64,000 nucleotides of DNA, taken from the NCBI GenBank assembly GCA_030180135.1, contig CM058232.1, positions 90,446,630 through 90,510,629 on the forward strand, written 5' to 3'. This stretch comes from Orychophragmus violaceus (taxonomy: Eukaryota; Streptophyta; Magnoliopsida; Brassicales; Brassicaceae). Below the pieces are notes generated by a model. The model was given only the letters and a program-made list of their open reading frames with translations, was not told the origin of the DNA and did no database searches. The position numbers were made by a program, and so were the translations under genes. Positions 1 to 11,823 of the stretch are shown piece by piece. How positions within the stretch are numbered: the stretch's first letter is position 1; each line of letters opens with the position of its first letter.

Positions 1-843
1 CTAACAATCATTTCAACCCTGAATATTCTCAACTGAGCTTAAAAAATAAAATGTTAACATACCATAATAAATGACACGGAAATGAGCTTATGGAAACAAT
101 AATTAGAATATCTAGAATTAATGCATAGTTACCGTAGCCTCTTTTTAAATATTATTCAAATCATTATCTTTCCCAAATCTAACAATTATAATAACCACTT
201 TACAAAAACAATATTAAATCAGGAAAGAATATTCTTCTGTTTTAGTTATTGAATATACCAAATAAACTTGGTCGACACTACTAAATTCAAATTACTATTA
301 CTAACCTAATTTTTTCCTATATAAAGTGTAGGCACATTGTTCATTTCATTCCACACCAATCTCAAATCTCATTTTTGCTACCCGGCCATTGAACCTCGTC
401 TGCACTCTTTTATTTCAGTAGCTTTCATTGCAAGTTGCTTTCTACACTAACTATATTTGACAATATGGTGCATCATTTCATGTCTTATTGTATTTGTTTT
501 TACTATTCCATTAAGCCATACTGGACATGTCTTAAAAATACTTTCTACAATTTGGCATTACCATTTGTAACTGAGTTCAAGTTGGTTTTCATATTTTCAC
601 TGAGTGGATGGTTTATATATCAAGTCTTTAGATATAATAGACGTTAGTTGTTTTAATTGTTGCAGATACCAAAGGGGGCTCAGCCTGCCATTTCCTTGCT
701 TTAAGAGGCAAAGCTAAAAAAAAATTTCAAAGGTACAACTAAGTATCTAACTATGAGCCTATATGGTTAATCTTATTTTATTTGTTTGTACTGTTTTTAA
801 GATATGCGTTCACTACCTAAACAAGTATTTTTTTTTTTCTGTA
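1..843. other. AT-rich left flank, no recognisable gene
   Basis: I see no recognisable protein here. A TATA-like stretch (TATATAAAG, 318-326) precedes C/T-rich sequence and a small open frame at 435-647 that I cannot assign. It could be the old promoter and leader of the decayed RPA1-like fragment that follows, but this is inference. Confidence 0.3.
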
Positions 844-1698
844 GCTCATGGAGATCAGTATGTGTTGTTCGGTGTTAACATTCCTACGTAAGATTTCTTC
901 AGCTTGTAGTTCATTAATATATTTTTAGTATTCTACAGTATGCATGATCAAAAACAAGGATTCTCAAAACATTTTAATAAATTATAATTTATCATGCATG
1001 TTATGGGGAAGTTTGGAGAGAAATTCAATGCAGGATGATGTCGGTGATAAAATTGTTGTCCTTGTCATACAATTCGGTAAGTCAATGTTCTGAGAGATAG
1101 ATTTATAAACTATTTATGTTTATTATTGTTGATATATATCATGTAAACCTTTATAATATTTGATACTTGTGTATGTCAAACGTAGGAGATGGACAAATCA
1201 CAAGTTTGTTTGAGATATCTAAGGTGATGATTAATCTTAATGACCCGTCGTTGAAGCAGTTAATAACATGCGAGAACTGGATTTTCAATGATTTACCTTA
1301 ATTGAGGATGGCGCTCATATGGTGTTCTTGAATAGCAAACCTTTCCAAAGGGAAGCTTTCAACGATAACAGTAATTTTGATTAGTTTTCAGTGGTCTTGG
1401 TTTCTGATTAATATACATCTGATGAACACTCATAGTCAAGAGCCTTCTGATGATAGTAATGGACAAATTCATAATCCTTTGTCTAAACGTATCTGAAATT
1501 ATCCTAAAGATATTCGAGCAGTCTGCATCATCAAAAATGTCAGGTGCTAAGGTAAGTGGTGAGTTGACTACGATCAATCTTGAAGAGACCTTTGTTGGGA
1601 AGATAAATGATGAGGATGTTGAAGATGTTAGAGCAGATGATGGTACACTTGAAGAGATGATGCAGATGAACCAAAAGTCCACGATTCTTAACATTTGA
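844..1698 (+). pseudogene. Decayed RPA1-like (OB-fold/DUF223) gene fragment
   Basis: Three separated open pieces read like plant replication protein A large-subunit relatives. They are AHGDQYVLFGV at 844, GDKIVVLVIQF at about 1044-1078 followed by a GTAAG donor-like site, and ITSLFEISKVMIN at about 1199. The last matches the usual 'S...F.(V/I)SK(L/V)(I/M)IN' stretch of the second OB fold. A fourth open piece (1450-1698) is acidic and may be the C-terminal remainder. Full-length relatives bind single-stranded DNA and are often carried by Helitrons in Brassicaceae. Nothing here is intact: stops and frame changes separate the pieces. Intron/exon structure is guessed from the GTAAG site and AG-like acceptors. 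The assignment is from remembered family features and is tentative. Confidence 0.35.
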
Positions 1699-1745
1699 TG
1701 TCAAAATCGAAGGCATAAATTAAAAAAGCAAAACCAATTGTTTTC

Positions 1746-3144
<1,399 letters not shown>

Positions 3145-3160
3145 TTCTTCCCCACTTACA
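3145..3160 (-). other. Polypurine tract of the long-LTR element
   Basis: TTCTTCCCCACTTACA directly abuts the LTR end. On the minus strand it reads as a purine-rich tract next to the 3' LTR, as expected for plus-strand DNA priming. Confidence 0.5.
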
Positions 3161-5955
3161 GGAATTCGGTCCCCGAATTCTCCGTTACTAACAAAATTTG
3201 AATCAGAGACTAAATCCTATAAGTCTCCGTCTCTGAATCCGATCCAACTCTGCTTCACTGGTTACACTCTGATCCAAACTGAACCCACACTTTCGATGCC
3301 CAACTGACTTCCTGATACACGCTCTTACATATAATCCCAACACACTGATGTCTGGGAATCCCCACACTGAAAAACTTGAATCATGATCGCTTCCTAGTTC
3401 TCCATCTTGATTGCTTTCATTGAACTTCTAATCCAACTCTAATTCCAAAGTCGTTGATTCCATCTGAGCTACTTAACTTTGATTCCTCAAAACTTTTGCG
3501 CCAATTGTTGATATTCCCAAACAATTAATTATGATTTTCTCACTTTTCCTTGACTTCCAAATTGTGCAACACTGACTTGTCCTCCATTTCTGTTGCATGT
3601 TCCCAATGCTTACTGCTCTCAATCAATATTCTGATAATATCGTTGTCTTTTGTTCCATCTAACTGATTCCTCACGGCCACACACGCCTCGAACATTCCTC
3701 GAACATTCCTCGACCACTGAACTCAAACTTTTACTGATCCAATTATGCTCTTTCAACTGATACTCATGAACTTGCTCCTTCACTGATATTGATGTTTCCA
3801 AACCTCTTTGCTAACTCATCATACCCATTTGTCTTGCTTCTTTCTGTCACTGATACCCACACGTTTCTGAAACCACACCGTCTTGCTTGTAGGCTCGGGT
3901 CAAACTGCTACACTGCTTTCTGAAACAACATCTTGACTCATTTCGGGTTTGGGTTCGGTCTCATGTTCGCGTCAAATCGTCCATCACGTCATGCATCAAC
4001 AACGTCAATAACACTGGAATGGTTAGACATTCTACTTATTTCTCCATATCACTTCTTTATAGAGATATTGGTAATCAGTCATGTACCCTACGGTCACACG
4101 TGGCTAACTATCAATACCTTATAATTTTGTTCATCATAAATAAGCTTTCTACCTATCCACTTTTTCAATTATGAATTTAGTTCTATCTAAAATGTTCTCT
4201 ACCTTCCCAACTATCCACAAGTCTAACTGATAACCTAATGTTCATAACAATCTACCGGTCTAACTACCCACCAAACATCTATTACCCAAGCCAATTATCC
4301 TAACGATTCGCTGTCTCAAACTCAAAGGCTACCATCTAATATCCTAGCGAATCAAACAATGCGATGATACTCAACATTCAACGGATCTCAATTAACCATC
4401 TACCAACCTAGTGATGAAACAGTGCAATGCCAGCAACCTAGCGAACAAACAAAATACAATGCTATCAACCTTGCACTCAAATGAATGCAGTGCTATCTCA
4501 ACAATTGATCTAACCATCTATCGATGCAACAATATCATACATAACATTCTAACAACCTAATGATCAATCAGATGCAGCACTCTACAATCAGCTGCTAGCA
4601 ACCTAGCGAGCAAATAAATGCAATGATTTTTCTAACAAATCAATCTAACCAACAAACAATGCAATGATACCAATCAAAACACTCTAGCAACCTAATGATC
4701 AATCAAATGCAACGATTCAAATTAACGACTAACAACTTAGCGAGAAATCAATGCCTTAATCACATCAACATTCTAACACCCTAGCAAGGCAATCAGTCAC
4801 ACAATAAATCAGTGATTGGAGTTGTCTCCTAGGGTTTTGATGAAAACCGTCTATTCGTACCATCATCTGTTTTCACATCGTAACTATATTGCATTCGCAA
4901 CCCATCACATGCATGCAATATAATTACTCCGTTACTCAAAACGACAAACCGGAATACTCCAGATCCACCACGTAAGTAAAACATCCATACACCATATCGA
5001 GTTTTAAATACATAGGATTGTCGGAGTCTACATATTACCGGTTACTCATCCGTCCCAAAAAGAAACACCGCTACAACTGAATCATCAAAGACGAATGCAA
5101 GCCGATATACACACATCAAAAAGTGAGTTAGAGCCCTGAATTACCTGGGCCTAATCTACTTCCTAATATCTCCAACATGAGTGGTATGCCCCGCACTGGG
5201 TACAATACAGCTCATGTGGATCACGACTGGCAGGTGCGCTAGAAGGATGGAATGAGTGTGGTGGTGGTGGTGGCGGAGTGAAACGATATCAATAGAATGG
5301 TCCATCATGACGGAAAGGAGCACAATGTTCATCCCGGCCGTAAATGAGAGAAGGCGGGAGCTGCATCGGTGACGGCGGCTGATCTGCTGAGACTAGCGCC
5401 TGATTGGACTGGTAAGACTGTCACCAAATGGAATGGAAACCCAAGGCACCGCATGCAAGGCAAAGAGGATCCAATACAAGTGGAACAAGTCAAACCGGTG
5501 GTAATGATCGACAAACAGCTGGTGAAGGTGGTTGCTGCTGAATTACCTCGAATTCCTGAGGCTTGGACAACTTGAGGAAATAGTCCATCATCATGTCTGC
5601 CCACTGCTGGTCCGAGATAGGCTGCGAATACGTGAATACTCCGCAGGCTGGAAGTATGGACCTGGACTAGCTGGGGTATATCCAACATACTCAAAATCAT
5701 CCATGCTGATGTCACTCATCTTGTCGTTGCAACCACACACACATACACACCAATCCTCCAAAGGCAACTCTGTTGTGTGACTGCAACAAAACACCAAATG
5801 ATTAGCACAATCCTAATAAATTTTCTAACATACCCATTTCCCCGGTTTGATAGACCCGACTCGTATTCCTAATGGTTGCATTGGCGACACATTTTGACTC
5901 GATAAAACATTGAAAACTTTGAAAAACCGGAATTTTCGAACCCATGAAGAACCAT
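3161..5955 (-). other. Interior of the long-LTR element, degenerate
   Basis: The left half (3161-5150) holds many short reiterated phrases such as 'CAACCTAGCGA' and 'AATCAATGCAA' (about 4400-4800), probably decayed tandem repeats. The right part (about 5170-5800, minus strand) has short open pieces. One reads MDDFEYVGYTPASPGP, another is a proline/glutamine-rich stretch; together they may be a remnant of a gag-like or leader-encoded protein. I see no catalytic domain and do not assign function. Confidence 0.35.
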
Positions 5956-5968
5956 GCTCTAGATACCA
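5956..5968 (-). other. Primer binding site (tRNA-iMet type)
   Basis: GCTCTAGATACCA is the complement of the usual iMet PBS (TGGTATC-AGAGC) with one extra base. It lies five bases inside the TGTAATGCCC LTR end, so it fixes the element's minus orientation. Confidence 0.6.
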
Positions 5969-5973
5969 CCTTT

Positions 5974-8192
5974 TGTAATGCCCCCTTCTCTTTTTCTGCT
6001 GGCTGACAAGCTGACCAACCAAAAATCAAACAAGAACAAGACCGATCGAACCCGAGCAGCCATACGAGAAGATTTTGTCACAATATGAAGCCAGAGACAG
6101 TCCAGTTTGAGTCAATGGCTCGAACCAAATCGTCCTTGACTCTGTTTACCTCGTTTCCACGATACAAGGCTTTTCAACCTGTACCACTTCCATGAGTTGT
6201 GTTCGGTTTGGACTAAACCGTATATTAGAGAATTATTCTATTTTTATTACTAAAAATTATAAATCATATTCATAACAATTTACGGTTTTATACAAATCAT
6301 TTAGCGGGATCCCAACAAAATCCGAAACCGAAAATAAATTCATAATGTGTAAACAAACCGATGGAAAATGCCAACCCGAGACTACTTAGAGTGTCCTACG
6401 CGTCCGCCGAGCTACTCCAAACCTGAAAACACAAAATTAGTCTAATGAGTAATCTAAGATTACCCAGCGAGTCGGCTCCCCACTTAACAGACTGCTAAAT
6501 AATCTAATAGTCTCACCCAAACCTAAAATAACAATCATGTAAAGTTAGCTGATCACATGCTACCAAGACGTGATGAGCTCCACAACACACAAGCATTCAA
6601 TAAATAACACACAACAATAAAAGGTAACCACGGAAATCGAGAAAACAGCGGCACATACTCTTGATTAGACTCAATCTATCTATCGCGTCTCTAACACAAC
6701 TCCACACCAACTGGGCCCACTATGCGACCTCGGTAACTTCCACGGGAACACCAAGCTACCCCCATGGTAATTTAAACCTCCCACGACTCAGATGTAAACA
6801 CAAAGTCCTACGACCTAGGACACCGTTCTCTGTCCATCGATATGCGGTGACTCGGGCTACCCCTAGGAAACCTAAGCTTCCATGCAGTCCGGCCCTAGGA
6901 CGCGACCCCGTATTCTTCGGACTACACACCTACAGACGTCATCCCATAGGTTAAGACCTGCCAGAACCACTACCAAAGGTACGTGAACTGACCAGGGACT
7001 CAACTCCCAAGGATCCAATCGGGCAGGAAGTACCGGAACGCCCTCTCTAGACTTGCGGGATCTAACGCACCCTATAGTCCTAATAACGTTAATGTAAACA
7101 AGCAGACTCACTGGGACTCTATTACGCAAGGCCGACAAGGTAAAACAGTAACACTATCTCAAACATAGTACCCAGTCTATCCCGCAATTCCTACCATCAT
7201 TCATCAATGTAACCTGGCCTATCTCGGTCCCACACCGGAATAGGTATACATACCCAGACTTACCCGGCCCCGTACCAGAGTATGTATCTACCAGTATTGT
7301 CTACTCGGCCCAACATAGAAGTAGATGAAACAATCAAGCAATCAAGATCTACTCGGTCCAACACCTGAGTAGACAATCACACAATCAGACACATCACCAA
7401 TCAGATAATTACTTTGGTTTAATTAATCTTTAATTCTTAGTTTTAACTATATTTCATTTTAACCTACTACCTTGGGATTAGTAAGCTTACTAACCATGTA
7501 TCCCGAATTCAACTTATCTATTCATAGTTTGTTAATTACTCAATTATCTTACCGCTAGATTGGAGTTAGTAAACTTACTAACTCCCTAGACGGTTCAACC
7601 CCATATTATATTCTAAGTGTGTTATATCGCTTAATCCGTATTTAATATAACTCTCAATTTCTGTATATAGATTCATTTAATACGTTTTTAATATAGTATA
7701 TATGCATATACGTCCTAGCATGCCGTTCTAAATGAATGCAACATTCAATCAACCTAACCGTTCTTATCAATTTCCAATTCACGGGTATGCAAACCTAATA
7801 CTATGGTTTACCGATTCCGGATCTATATGATCCTAGTCTAAATGCATCATACAATGTTTAGCCGACTCACAATGGTATATATGAAGGATGGACGGACTGA
7901 CGGAAACTCCGAATCTCTGAGACCGAACCAAAGCTTCCCCGAACCCTTTCCTGAACCTATCCAACTGAAACCGCCTTGACCCGAGCTTAACCGATCTTGA
8001 ACTCTGCCGCTACTAATGAACCTAACTCCATCTATCCTTTTCTAAATAATAGAAATCCGGTTTATTGAAAAAATTATTACGTCGGAAAAATTCATTTTCC
8101 GAAGAATATTCTTGAGAATATTCCAGCGTACTAATTTTCCTTTCCCCATCTTTCTTTATTTTATTTTATTTTCTTTTATTTCTCACTCTCTC

Positions 8193-8224
<32 letters not shown>

Positions 8225-8244
8225 CTTCTTCTTCTTCTTCTTCT

Positions 8245-8327
<83 letters not shown>

Positions 8328-9358
8328 AAGAAGAAGTTTGAGTCCCTATTTATAGCAAACTCAAAAAGCTTACGTGCAACCATGTGTCACCCTCTTCTCC
8401 TCATTCTTCCTCCACGTCTCCCTCTTGCATGCATGGAAAGGTTCAATGAACTAAAGCTTCAGCCTTTGATCCTTTTACGTGGTCATCCTCTAAGGATCCT
8501 CCTCTCACCTTTGGACACCTCTTCTTATAAATTCAGTGTGTCAAGCTTCTTCTTCTCCTTATTGATCACGTGTGTATGCTATGGATAATGAGATTCATTG
8601 AATCAAAGGATTCATTGTTTTCTTACCCTTCTTTTTGTGACATTAGATGATGATGCAGTGAACCAATCTCTTTTATTCTTCTAAATGAGTCACGACACCT
8701 CCTCTCTTCTTCTTTTGGTTAACTTGAGCAAATGAGAGACAATAACAAGTTGAATGTATTTGTTATTTTCTCCACGTGACTTCACCAACAAGAGGTTAAT
8801 TGCATCCTTACATCATACTCCTTCTAAAGACACGTGACTCCTCTTATTCCCATAACATGAATTTCTTTGATTAAACAATCTTACTTGCTGCACAAGTCTC
8901 ATCTCTCCACTCACCATAATTTATTTTATGTTTTGGAGAAAAAGATCTTGTTTTAGCTTTATTGTCCAATAGCTTTTAATTATTGAAAAACCCTTGAAGC
9001 TTCGGACTAAATTTCTCAAAAATTCTTTTTCAAGCACTAGACTCCATAAGAAGCATTTTTCAATTCGTTTCACCTCAATCGGACTCCCGTAGCTCTAGTA
9101 CCAGATTTTACAAGTTTCATCGGCTCTATTGGTTTCCTTTCCCAATAGTCCGTAAAACACATTTAAAATCTGTCTCCACCACATTCTGTCTTCTACATGA
9201 TTTCTTTAATTAAATGAGAATAATTTTGCCCGTCTTAGTTTTCGGCTCGTATTTTGGTAAAATTACCAAAATGTCCTTCAACTTCTGGAAATTACGAAAA
9301 TGCCCTCCGTTAAATTTCTGATTGCCCGTTGACCAATTTTTTGAAACAGGGTATTACA
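5974..9358 (-). repeat. Right (5') LTR, ~3.4 kb
   Basis: Bounded by TGTAATGCCC at 5974 and GGGTATTACA at 9349-9358, which are inverted versions of each other and typical of Tekay/Del-like LTR ends. The 3' 1.4 kb matches the left LTR. Segment 6380-7400 is richer in G+C than its surroundings, with repeats of 'ACTCGGCCCAACA'-like phrases near 7310-7365. The next five bases outside (GTGCA) would be one TSD copy; the other copy is not visible because the left LTR is truncated. Confidence 0.65.
8201..8326. repeat. Compound CTTT / CTT / CT microsatellite
   Basis: Runs of CTTT (about 8201-8228), CTT (about 8226-8250) and CT (8250-8326) lie in the right LTR at the place of the pure CT tract in the left LTR. 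The two copies have diverged by repeat turnover. Confidence 0.95.
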
Positions 9359-9853
9359 GTGCATCTCCATCCAGATAGTTCACCGCGATGTCCTTCTTGT
9401 AGGCATCAAGATAGTGGATTGAGTCAAAGTTCCGCTTCAACCTTGTCAACCACTCATCTGCATCAATCAGCCTTGTTACACCACAAAAGAACGTTGTTCC
9501 CAGCTTCCTCAAGTGATCCAATACTTGGAGGTATGATGGGTTTCTAAGCGTAGACAACACATCTTCCTCTCCCACCACAACTTGTTCCACATACACAACA
9601 ACTTGTGAAGCATTTGAAACAGGCGCAACAGCAGGTAGTCTTTCCAGGAATTCTGCCAACAATGCTAATACTTCCTCTAAACCCACCGGAGCAGCAACAG
9701 TATTTGCCGCATTAGCAGCATTCGCAGCAATCCCAACATTTGATGCGTCTCAGCATCATGAACTTCATCATTTGCAGCATTCCTTACCGCATTGTTTCCA
9801 GACGTCTCCCCAGTTTCAACAACATTCCTCCTGGTTCGGTTACTCTTAGCCAT
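9359..9853 (-). pseudogene. Gypsy (Tekay/Del-like) gag, N-terminal fragment
   Basis: Minus-strand gag starts at the ATG read from 9853. After a frame change it gives YLQVLDHLRKLGTTFF and later ADEWLTRLKRNFDS followed by YKKDIAVNYLDGDA. These are the conserved block of chromovirus gag ('F.G...P..A..W.....R.F......KD.AV.YL.G.A'). The reading stops exactly at the long-LTR boundary (9358), so the remainder of gag was displaced by that insertion. Gag forms the virus-like particle of the retrotransposon. Frame disruption near 9680 and the truncation make it non-functional. Confidence 0.7.
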
Positions 9854-9991
9854 CTGCAAATACCAGATCAGTCAAGTTAGCCCCCTCACTAAATTGTTTA
9901 TCAGAACACAGAATGACTTACCACAAGACAGGCGGTTGAAGGATGGCTAACCCACTAACATTTATGCTTAAATTCTCCTAGAACCAAACTA

Positions 9992-10004
9992 CGCTCTGAT
10001 ACCA
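9992..10004 (-). other. Primer binding site of the outer gypsy element
   Basis: CGCTCTGATACCA is the complement of a TGGTATCAGAGCG PBS. It sits between the gag start (9853) and an LTR start TGAAACGTCCCG at 10008, so a minus-strand 5' LTR begins there. Confidence 0.65.
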
Positions 10005-10007
10005 ACT

Positions 10008-10640
10008 TGAAACGTCCCGACCCAAATTTTCCCACTCGTGACTAGCACAAAGTAGTGCCTGGGTTGACTTCCTCGCCCATACTTATGTCATTTCCAAAAA
10101 TTCTCATACTTAGAATTATTTTGCATTTTTCAATCCGAACTAGACAAGCATTTTTAAGCATAAACAAGACTTAGATAGATTTCGAGGTTTAAGTACAATG
10201 ATCAGTTTACCACTAAGCTATTACATTCTTATTTAACCAAATCTATCCAAATCCTACCATCCATTCCATCTAGCTGCTCTTCATCTCACACATAAGCCTT
10301 CTCAGAACAATCACATGCATCCACAAAGGAGGCATACGCAAACAAAATTCTTAGTGAGAGAGGTCGTACCATCTCACTTAGCCACAGAAATAATCACGCA
10401 GATAAGCCATATAATCAGTCAGTCTATCATGATTATCATCAGAACAGACACTTAATCTGATCTAGCCGTTTCAAGTTAATGAGCCATCATCCGCGACGCA
10501 ACATCAAGCCTTAGCAAGCAAACTGCCCATAAGTGCATGATCTGATCTATACACCCAATGAAAGAAACCGATCCATCGAGTAAGTCACAAGAAAACAGAA
10601 TGGCCAAAACCAACTGTGAAGGAGATTTTAGTAATTGGGT
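10008..10640 (-). repeat. 5' LTR of outer gypsy element (right end uncertain)
   Basis: TGAAACGTCCCGACCC directly outside a PBS is a typical start for Tekay/Del-like LTRs. I could not find the other LTR in the window, so the right boundary is not defined. It is placed before the LINE fragment only because that fragment is clearly different sequence. Confidence 0.4.
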
Positions 10641-10685
10641 TAAACACTCCACAAATAACTAGATAGTCTGATTTCATATAAGTGA

Positions 10686-10924
10686 TCACAAAAGCATCGT
10701 GTTCCAAATAACTAAAATTATCCCGTTCTCTCCCAAACCAGAATAACTCGCTTCAAACCTCCATCCTGCAAAACTGCTCATCATAACTGCATTCAGATTT
10801 TTCTGCTTCACATGAGTTTCCAAAATACCTCCTACTAATGGAGCATTATCGGTGATCCATCTCTTGACCGATAGTTGCCTATCATCGCCATTAAGGCTCC
10901 AACGTTCCAACAAAAACACTTCAT
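10686..10924 (-). pseudogene. LINE ORF2 fragment, endonuclease N terminus
   Basis: On the minus strand an ATG at 10924 opens MKCFCWNVGAL, the usual start of plant LINE ORF2 ('..CWNVRGL'). After a frameshift this continues with GGILETHVKQKN, the conserved 'L.ETHV' region whose Glu is a catalytic residue of AP-like endonucleases, then a W-rich segment ending in VIWNT. The enzyme would nick target DNA and prime reverse transcription. Only about 80 codons remain; RT is absent. Probably a decayed or truncated insertion in or beside the gypsy LTR. Confidence 0.65.
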
Positions 10925-10949
10925 AAGAAGTCAAAAGGAGGGAAAAAAA

Positions 10950-11485
10950 GCACTAGGCTTTGAAAAAACGATCAGACCTGAAACTAGTCTGACCACCTGT
11001 AACATACCATTAACTGAAGTAGACAAGAGATTATCGACAAACAAGCTTCCAGATATCGGGGAGGAGGGTAAGGATAGAGCTTGCGAATATATTCTTTGTC
11101 TCTATTTTTTCCTGAATTTTCTCTTCTGTTTATCCGAGAGGTGTGTTGGAGATTCAATCTCTAGAGAAGTCACTCTCTTACGCAGGATAGCTTGAGCTTT
11201 GCTAATCAAATTATCATCTTCCTCAATTTGAGAAGTAGATGTTTTTTATTGATTGATTGATTCGGTGATGAATTAAGATTTTCTTGATGATATTTGCAGA
11301 TGTTTAGCCAGCAGGACACATATGTTTATGCATAAGCTATTAAAACTATTGAATGTAGAGAAACTCAAGGGGATCATCTCTTAAATTGCAAATGCTGAAG
11401 GTCTGCTTAATCTCAAAAGCTTATAGAATTCTTCTTGATTTCTTTAATATCTGAATTTTTTTAAGGATTCTATTCCTAAACAATG
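10950..11485. other. Host-like flank of the copia insertion
   Basis: No repeat or protein that I recognise. A pyrimidine-rich stretch ending TTTGCAG (about 11294-11300) before ATGTTTAGCCAGCAGG looks like a 3' splice site, so a decayed host gene is possible. The continuation lies after the copia element, from 16063. Confidence 0.25.
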
Positions 11486-11490
11486 AAGAA

Positions 11491-11677
11491 TGTTAAGATA
11501 TGCTCAAATATTCTTTCATATCTTAGCCATAAACTTGTACATGTTTCTTCCAACATATAAGGAAGTTAGTATATCGTAAGTTTAGGAAGGTAGGTCAATA
11601 ACGTTCAAGTATATATGTATCCTCTGTGCCGTCAAAGATCAATAACAAGAACTTCATACATTGTGAGTTTCTTGACA
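11491..11677 (+). repeat. 5' LTR of copia element 1
   Basis: Begins TGTTAAGATATG, ends TTGACA, followed by the PBS. It is short (187 bp), as is common in Arabidopsis copia families. Confidence 0.9.
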
Positions 11678-11690
11678 TGGTATCAGAGCA
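11678..11690 (+). other. Primer binding site, tRNA-iMet
   Basis: TGGTATCAGAGCA directly abuts the LTR, a perfect match to the 3' end complement of plant initiator Met tRNA. Confidence 0.92.
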
Positions 11691-11823
11691 ATATCCACAT
11701 ACAAAAGTCTTTGTTCGATCCTAACATCGATCTCTCACCAGAATCGATTTCTGAATTCTATTTTTCCTCCTTTCTTTGACCTTGTTATCGTCAATTCTAT
11801 TCGTACGACGGTAATCTTCTGAA

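Noticed and set aside
5329..5797. Several overlapping 70-130 residue frames on both strands
   Set aside because: Local G+C-rich stretch inside a non-autonomous LTR element; only a weak gag-like or leader remnant can be argued.
8183..8588. Frames across the compound microsatellite in the right LTR
   Set aside because: Same cause: low-complexity repeat inside an LTR.
11678..11690. tRNA-like sequence TGGTATCAGAGCA
   Set aside because: It is a primer binding site next to an LTR; no cloverleaf around it. Same for 9992, 55089 and 63784.
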